DNA of 64,000 nucleotides from an uncultured Lachnospiraceae bacterium (GTDB lineage Bacteria; Bacillota; Clostridia; Lachnospirales; Lachnospiraceae). Each line of letters begins with the position of its first letter. The stretch's first letter is position 1. Of this stretch, positions 60,073-64,000 are shown piece by piece. The position numbers and the translations under genes are program-made. The notes below the pieces were generated by a model that did no database searches, was not told the DNA's origin, and saw only the letters and a list, made by a program, of their open reading frames with translations. The stretch is taken from assembly GCA_910579735.1 (NCBI GenBank), contig CAJTUZ010000019.1, positions 1 to 64,000 of the forward strand, given 5' to 3'.

Positions 60073-62508
60073 TCATCCCATAGTAACGACAACATCATAG
60101 TTTTCTTTACCGGCCACGTAAGGAATGATACAGCCTTCGACAGCCTGGCCATCTACCGTTATGGATTTTATGCCTTTTTCCACATGCTCAGGATTTACTA
60201 CCTGAATATGGTAGGTTCCCTCGCGGAATTTTCTCGTCAGTTCAAAGTCGCCGAAATCTTTCGGCACACAAGGGTCAATGCTTAATCCCGTATGCGTAGG
60301 ATATACACCCAGAATATACTGTGATATATTGACAAATGTCCATGCGGCCGTGCCGGTCAGCCAGCTGTTTTTGGCCTCGCCGTGGAATTTGGCGTCTTTA
60401 CCGGCTACCATCTGGGAATACACATAAGGCTCCGTTCTGTGGATCTCGCTGATCTCTTCCACATAAGCGGGACAGGTCTTCTGATAGATTTCAAAAGCAC
60501 GGCCGCCGCGTCCGATCACGGTTTCTGCGATGGAAACCCACGGATTGTTATGACAGAAGATACCGGCGTTTTCTTTGTATCCCGGCGGATAAGAAGATAC
60601 TTCGCCGAGCTCTAAGTGATATTTCGTATAAGCGGGCTGTAAGATCATAACGCCGTATTTGGTATCCAGTTTTTCTTTGACGGAATCGAGCGCTTTCTCT
60701 GCAAGTCCTTCATTCACGCCGACACCGGCTAAAACACAGAATCCCTGCGGCTCGATATAAATCTGCCCTTCTTCGCATTCTTTGGAACCGATCTTATGAC
60801 TGTATGCGTCATAGGCCCGTACGAACCAATCTCCATCCCAGCCGTCTTTTAAGATGGCGTCATACATTTTCGCTACTTCAGCCCTTGCTCTGCCGGCTTC
60901 CGCCTGATCGCCCGTCAGTTCGCAGAGCTGTGCGTATTCTTCTCCGTATTTGACAAACATACCGGCGATAAATACGGATTCCGCAACGGGGCCTTCGGAA
61001 GGGCCGAATGTCTGGAAGGATTCTCCCGGATGCTCGGAGAAGCAGTTCAAATTCAGACAGTCGTTCCAGTCGGCGCGTCCGATCAGAGGCAGTTCATGCG
61101 GTCCTTTATGCCCGATGATATAGTCAAGAGAACGTTTTAAGTGGTCCATCAGAGGAGCAGCCACCGACATATCGTTATCGAAAGGAACCATTTCCGTCAA
61201 AATAGAGGTATCGCCGCTTTCACGGACATAGGCCGAAGTACCGGCGATCAGCCATAACGGGTCGTCGTTAAAGCCGCTTCCGATATCGGAGTTGCCCTTC
61301 TTGGTAAGAGGCTGATACTGATGATATGCGCTGCCATCCTGAAACTGTGTGGAAGCGATATCGATAATTCTCTGTCTTGCCCTGTCAGGGATCAGATGCA
61401 CGAAACCAAGCAGATCCTGACAGGAATCCCGGAAACCCATACCGCGTCCGATACCCGATTCATAGTAGGAGGCGGAGCGTGACATATTGAATGTTACCAT
61501 ACATTGATACTGGTTCCAGATATTGACCATGCGGTCTACTTTATCATTGGAAGATTTGACGCTGTATTTGGAAAGGAGCGCTTTCCAATAGTCGTTTAAC
61601 TCGGCAAAAGCCTTGTCTACATCAGTGTCGGACTGATATTTCGCGAGCATGGCATTGGCCGGCTTTTTGTTGATAATACCGGGAGCCTCCCATTTTTCCG
61701 CTTCGGGATTCTCGACATAACCGAGTACGAATACATAGGATTTCGTTTCGCCCGGAGCTAAAGATACGTTGATCTGATGGGAAGCGACAGGTGACCATCC
61801 GCTTGCCATAGAGTTTGTACAACGGCCGTTTTCTACGGCTTCCGGATTGGCAGCGCCCCGGTAGGCGCCGAGGAATGCGTCGCGGCTTGTATCAAAACCG
61901 TCTACCGGCGTGTTGACGGAATAAACTGCGTAGTGATTCCTGCGTTCTCTGTATTCTGTTTTATGATAGATGGCAGAGCCGGATACTTCGACTTCACCGG
62001 TGCTTAAATTCCTCTGGAAATTTCGCGAATCGTCATCTGCATTCCACAGACACCATTCTACATAGGAAAACAAAGAAATCTCCTTGGCAGTATTTCCTTT
62101 GTTCGTCAGTTTGACCTGGCTGATCTCACAGGTGTCGTCCATTGGAACAAAAGTCAGTACGGAGGCTTCCAGCTCATTTTTGACGCCCGTGAAACGGCTG
62201 TATCCGATACCGTGGCGGCATTCATAACTGTCGAGTTCCGTCTGGGTCGGTTTCCAGCCCGGATTCCAGATACAGTTTCCTTCTTTAATATAGAAGTATT
62301 TGCCGTTGATGTCGTTTGGCACATCATTGTAGCGGTAACGGGTCATGCGTAACAGCTTGGCATCCTTATAGAACGTATAGCCGCCGCATGTGTTGGAGAT
62401 CAGGGTAAAAAAATCATTGCATCCCAGATAGTTGATCCACGGCAAAGGGGTTTTGGGAGTTGTGATGACATACTCACGGTTGGCATCATCGAAAAATCCG
62501 AATTTCAT
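60073..62508 (-). CDS. Cellobiose phosphorylase, GH94
   Basis: 811 aa, the length of clostridial cellobiose phosphorylases. It splits cellobiose with phosphate into glucose 1-phosphate and glucose, saving ATP. Seen: N-terminal beta domain (MKFGFFDDANREYVITTPKT, LPWINYLGCNDFF), (alpha/alpha)6 barrel with GRGMGFRDSCQDLLG, catalytic acid D483 in GRADWNDCLN, and EPQGFCVLAG. No signal peptide, so cytoplasmic; cellobiose import is encoded elsewhere. AAAGGAGAA precedes ATG 62508. Divergent from a LacI regulator, with a shared operator motif between them. Confidence 0.93.
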   Translation of the reverse strand: MKFGFFDDANREYVITTPKTPLPWINYLGCNDFFTLISNTCGGYTFYKDAKLLRMTRYRYNDVPNDINGKYFYIKEGNCIWNPGWKPTQTELDSYECRHGIGYSRFTGVKNELEASVLTFVPMDDTCEISQVKLTNKGNTAKEISLFSYVEWCLWNADDDSRNFQRNLSTGEVEVSGSAIYHKTEYRERRNHYAVYSVNTPVDGFDTSRDAFLGAYRGAANPEAVENGRCTNSMASGWSPVASHQINVSLAPGETKSYVFVLGYVENPEAEKWEAPGIINKKPANAMLAKYQSDTDVDKAFAELNDYWKALLSKYSVKSSNDKVDRMVNIWNQYQCMVTFNMSRSASYYESGIGRGMGFRDSCQDLLGFVHLIPDRARQRIIDIASTQFQDGSAYHQYQPLTKKGNSDIGSGFNDDPLWLIAGTSAYVRESGDTSILTEMVPFDNDMSVAAPLMDHLKRSLDYIIGHKGPHELPLIGRADWNDCLNLNCFSEHPGESFQTFGPSEGPVAESVFIAGMFVKYGEEYAQLCELTGDQAEAGRARAEVAKMYDAILKDGWDGDWFVRAYDAYSHKIGSKECEEGQIYIEPQGFCVLAGVGVNEGLAEKALDSVKEKLDTKYGVMILQPAYTKYHLELGEVSSYPPGYKENAGIFCHNNPWVSIAETVIGRGGRAFEIYQKTCPAYVEEISEIHRTEPYVYSQMVAGKDAKFHGEAKNSWLTGTAAWTFVNISQYILGVYPTHTGLSIDPCVPKDFGDFELTRKFREGTYHIQVVNPEHVEKGIKSITVDGQAVEGCIIPYVAGKENYDVVVTMG

Positions 62509-62676
62509 AGTGTGTTCTCCTTTTTTTATTAATATATTGAATATGGTTAGTCAGATTGGAATGAAAAACAGTCTGGTTTGTGTCTGCAGTTCAACACGCA
62601 GCATATTGCAGTATGGTCAGTATATCGTAAAGCCGGGTGCCAGATTGCAGTTTTTGTTTCAATGATTCGAAAATAA

Positions 62677-62720
62677 GAAAACGATTAAGTTTCTAAAAAA
62701 TGTAAAAAACATGATTAAGT
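62677..62720. promoter_or_regulatory. Two operator-like motifs upstream of the phosphorylase gene
   Basis: GAAAACGATTAAGT (62677-62690) and AAAACATGATTAAGT (62706-62720). The first 14-mer recurs exactly at 63016-63029 in front of the divergent LacI gene, so these are candidate sites for that regulator. Confidence 0.6.
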
Positions 62721-62841
62721 GATAAAAAAATTATACAGAAAAAACAGGGAAAATGCAATAAAAATTATCATATATATAAAGAAGTTTCCCGATACGGCAT
62801 ATTTGCGCGCAGTTGTTTATGCCTGTTTTCGCAGCATGATA

Positions 62842-62855
62842 CGAAACCGTTTTCT
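62842..62855. promoter_or_regulatory. Possible catabolite-responsive (cre-like) site
   Basis: CGAAACCGTTTTCT matches the cre pattern TGWNANCGNTNWCA except at its two end bases. It lies in the phosphorylase-LacI intergenic region. Confidence 0.4.
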
Positions 62856-62960
62856 ATAAATAAGTCTAAATTGTAAACAAACTGTTAAGTAATTATGCAA
62901 AACCACATAAAAAACCATGTCCAAAATGTGAAAAGTACACAAAATTATAAAAAATATACA

Positions 62961-62998
62961 AAAAATATAAAAAGTGTATTGCAAAAATATAAAAAGTG
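62961..62998 (+). repeat. 16-bp direct repeat pair, 22-bp period
   Basis: AAAAATATAAAAAGTG occurs at 62961-62976 and 62983-62998, two helical turns apart. The second copy covers the spacer of the LacI gene promoter. Confidence 0.7.
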
Positions 62999-63029
62999 AT
63001 ATACACTAATAATACGAAAACGATTAAGT
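62979..63029 (+). promoter_or_regulatory. Promoter and operator of the LacI gene
   Basis: TTGCAA (62979-62984), 17-bp spacer, TACACT (63002-63007), then GAAAACGATTAAGT (63016-63029), which would cover the transcription start. This fits autoregulation by the LacI protein. Confidence 0.65.
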
Positions 63030-63104
63030 GATTTGGGCCGGTTCCTCTCAGCAGACAAACGGCAGGATGTGTCCAGAATTTTACAGAGACAGGGGCTGAC
63101 GCGA

Positions 63105-64000
63105 ATGGTATCCTTGAAAGATATTTCAAACGCATGCGGTGTATCGATAGCCACCGTGAGCAAAGCGCTCAATGATCATAACGATATAGGAGCGGATACG
63201 AAACAGCATATTAAGCAGGTTGCCAAGGATATGGGATATTTACCCAATTCCGCAGCCAAAGCGCTGAAAACGCATCGTACATACAATATCGGAGTGCTTT
63301 TCGTAGATGATGACCAGAGCGGTCTGACGCATGACTATTTTGCCTATGTGCTGGACAGTTTAAAGCGGACAATAGAAGCCAAAGGATATGATCTTACGTT
63401 TATTAACGGCTGCAAAACAAGGCCGAACAAGATGTCTTATCTGGAGCATTGCAGATACAGAGGCTTTGACGGCGTGGTGATCGCCTGTATCGATTTCTCG
63501 CATCCCGAGGTGTTGGAACTTGTTCAAAGCAATGTTCCGACGGTCACGATCGACCATATATTCAATAGTGTCAGTGCGATCATGTCGGACAACGTAAAAG
63601 GGATCCATGACCTGCTGCACTACATCTATGATAAAGGTCATCGCCGGATTGCTTATATACACGGATCGGAATCCTCGGTAGCCAAAAGCCGTCTGACTTC
63701 TTTCTACAAGACATTGGCGGAACTTGGCATAGACGTTCCGGACGAATATGTGATCGAAGCGCCGTACCGTGATACCAAGGCGGCATACAGGGAAACAATG
63801 CGTCTGCTTGATTTAAAGAACAGGCCGACCTGTATTTTATATCCTGATGACTTCGCCTGTTTTGGCGGGATCAATGCCATTAAGGAAAGAGGTTTACGGA
63901 TACCGGAAGACATTTCGGTTGCCGGATATGACGGGATCCGTGTGGCGAGGCACATCGAACCGCAGCTCACAACATTGAAGCAGGATACACAGGCGCTGGG
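63105..64000 (+). CDS. LacI-family regulator, cut by window end
   Basis: About 298 codons are in the window. LacI HTH: MVSLKDISNACGVSIATVSK and ALNDHNDIGADTKQHIKQVA, then the sugar-binding domain (YNIGVLFVDDDQSG, RIAYIHGSESSVAKSR, ISVAGYDGIRVARHIEP). The C-terminal ~40 residues lie beyond 64000. AGGGG is 9 nt before ATG 63105. It is divergent from the GH94 gene and probably represses it when cellobiose is absent. A 10-codon ORF (63067-63099) precedes it. Confidence 0.9.
   Translation, partial: MVSLKDISNACGVSIATVSKALNDHNDIGADTKQHIKQVAKDMGYLPNSAAKALKTHRTYNIGVLFVDDDQSGLTHDYFAYVLDSLKRTIEAKGYDLTFINGCKTRPNKMSYLEHCRYRGFDGVVIACIDFSHPEVLELVQSNVPTVTIDHIFNSVSAIMSDNVKGIHDLLHYIYDKGHRRIAYIHGSESSVAKSRLTSFYKTLAELGIDVPDEYVIEAPYRDTKAAYRETMRLLDLKNRPTCILYPDDFACFGGINAIKERGLRIPEDISVAGYDGIRVARHIEPQLTTLKQDTQAL

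Noticed and set aside
1..64000. CRISPR arrays, prophage, integrase or transposase genes
   Set aside because: No regularly spaced repeats, Cas, capsid, integrase or transposase motifs were seen.

Overview
The window looks like chromosomal DNA of a gut-type Clostridia, most likely Lachnospiraceae (Bacillota). This rests on AGGAGG-type ribosome sites, moderate GC with AT-rich promoters, many carbohydrate ABC transporters that lack their own ATPase, a FlxA-like protein and chemoreceptors, YtrA-type GntR control, and glycan enzymes (GH36, GH13_4, GH53, GH94). No transposase, integrase, phage structural gene, rRNA or CRISPR array was seen.

Layout. 1-330: end of a tRNA cluster (Asp partial, Val, Leu) and a terminator. 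459-5918: a complete sugar ABC operon (ATPase, two permeases, an unusual binding protein with a C-terminal membrane helix, and a tandem OB-like lipoprotein). 6084-7562 (minus): Nudix hydrolase and DUF2971 protein. 7891-8658: FlxA-like protein. 8875-12451: response regulator, ABC exporter and histidine kinase. 12538-14332 (minus): three small uncharacterised membrane proteins. 14625-18506: hypB, a large Fe-S flavoprotein and hypA, with no hydrogenase in view, followed by a 188-bp palindrome and a DUF5692 membrane protein.

19815-28125 is an AraC-controlled alpha-galactoside operon: import, GH36 alpha-galactosidase, and a GH13_4 amylosucrase-like enzyme that would take the sucrose released from raffinose. 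28319-30600 (minus) is a patch of small accessory genes, including an AAC(6')-like acetyltransferase and a truncated HAD gene. 30753-35676 (minus) is a two-component system plus an ABC exporter with a very clear four-fold 11-bp repeat as its control site. 35933-41464 is a galactan operon in the order ganR-ganS-ganP-ganQ-GH53.

41585-44665 holds a tRNA-Gly and, divergent from it, a three-gene unit (nitrilase-like protein, winged-helix protein, helical protein) with a near-consensus promoter. I consider this the best candidate for an undescribed system. 44731-46688 is a YtrA-type GntR/ABC operon with its operator. 46890-49013 has a small membrane protein and an SPFH / ribbon-helix-helix / membrane / YbjQ cluster. 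49109-53087: lipoprotein, TetR regulator, MscS-related TM-helix protein and an unknown protein. 53442-57163 (minus): tRNA-Arg and two tandem chemoreceptors. 57503-58979: pyridoxamine kinase and a short radical SAM protein. 59030-64000: MerR regulator, GH94 cellobiose phosphorylase, and a divergent LacI regulator cut by the window end.

The overall picture is plant-oligosaccharide uptake with cytoplasmic or phosphorolytic breakdown (raffinose family, galactan, cellobiose), combined with sensing and export modules of the kind used against antimicrobial peptides. All functions are read from motifs and gene order only; no database search was possible.
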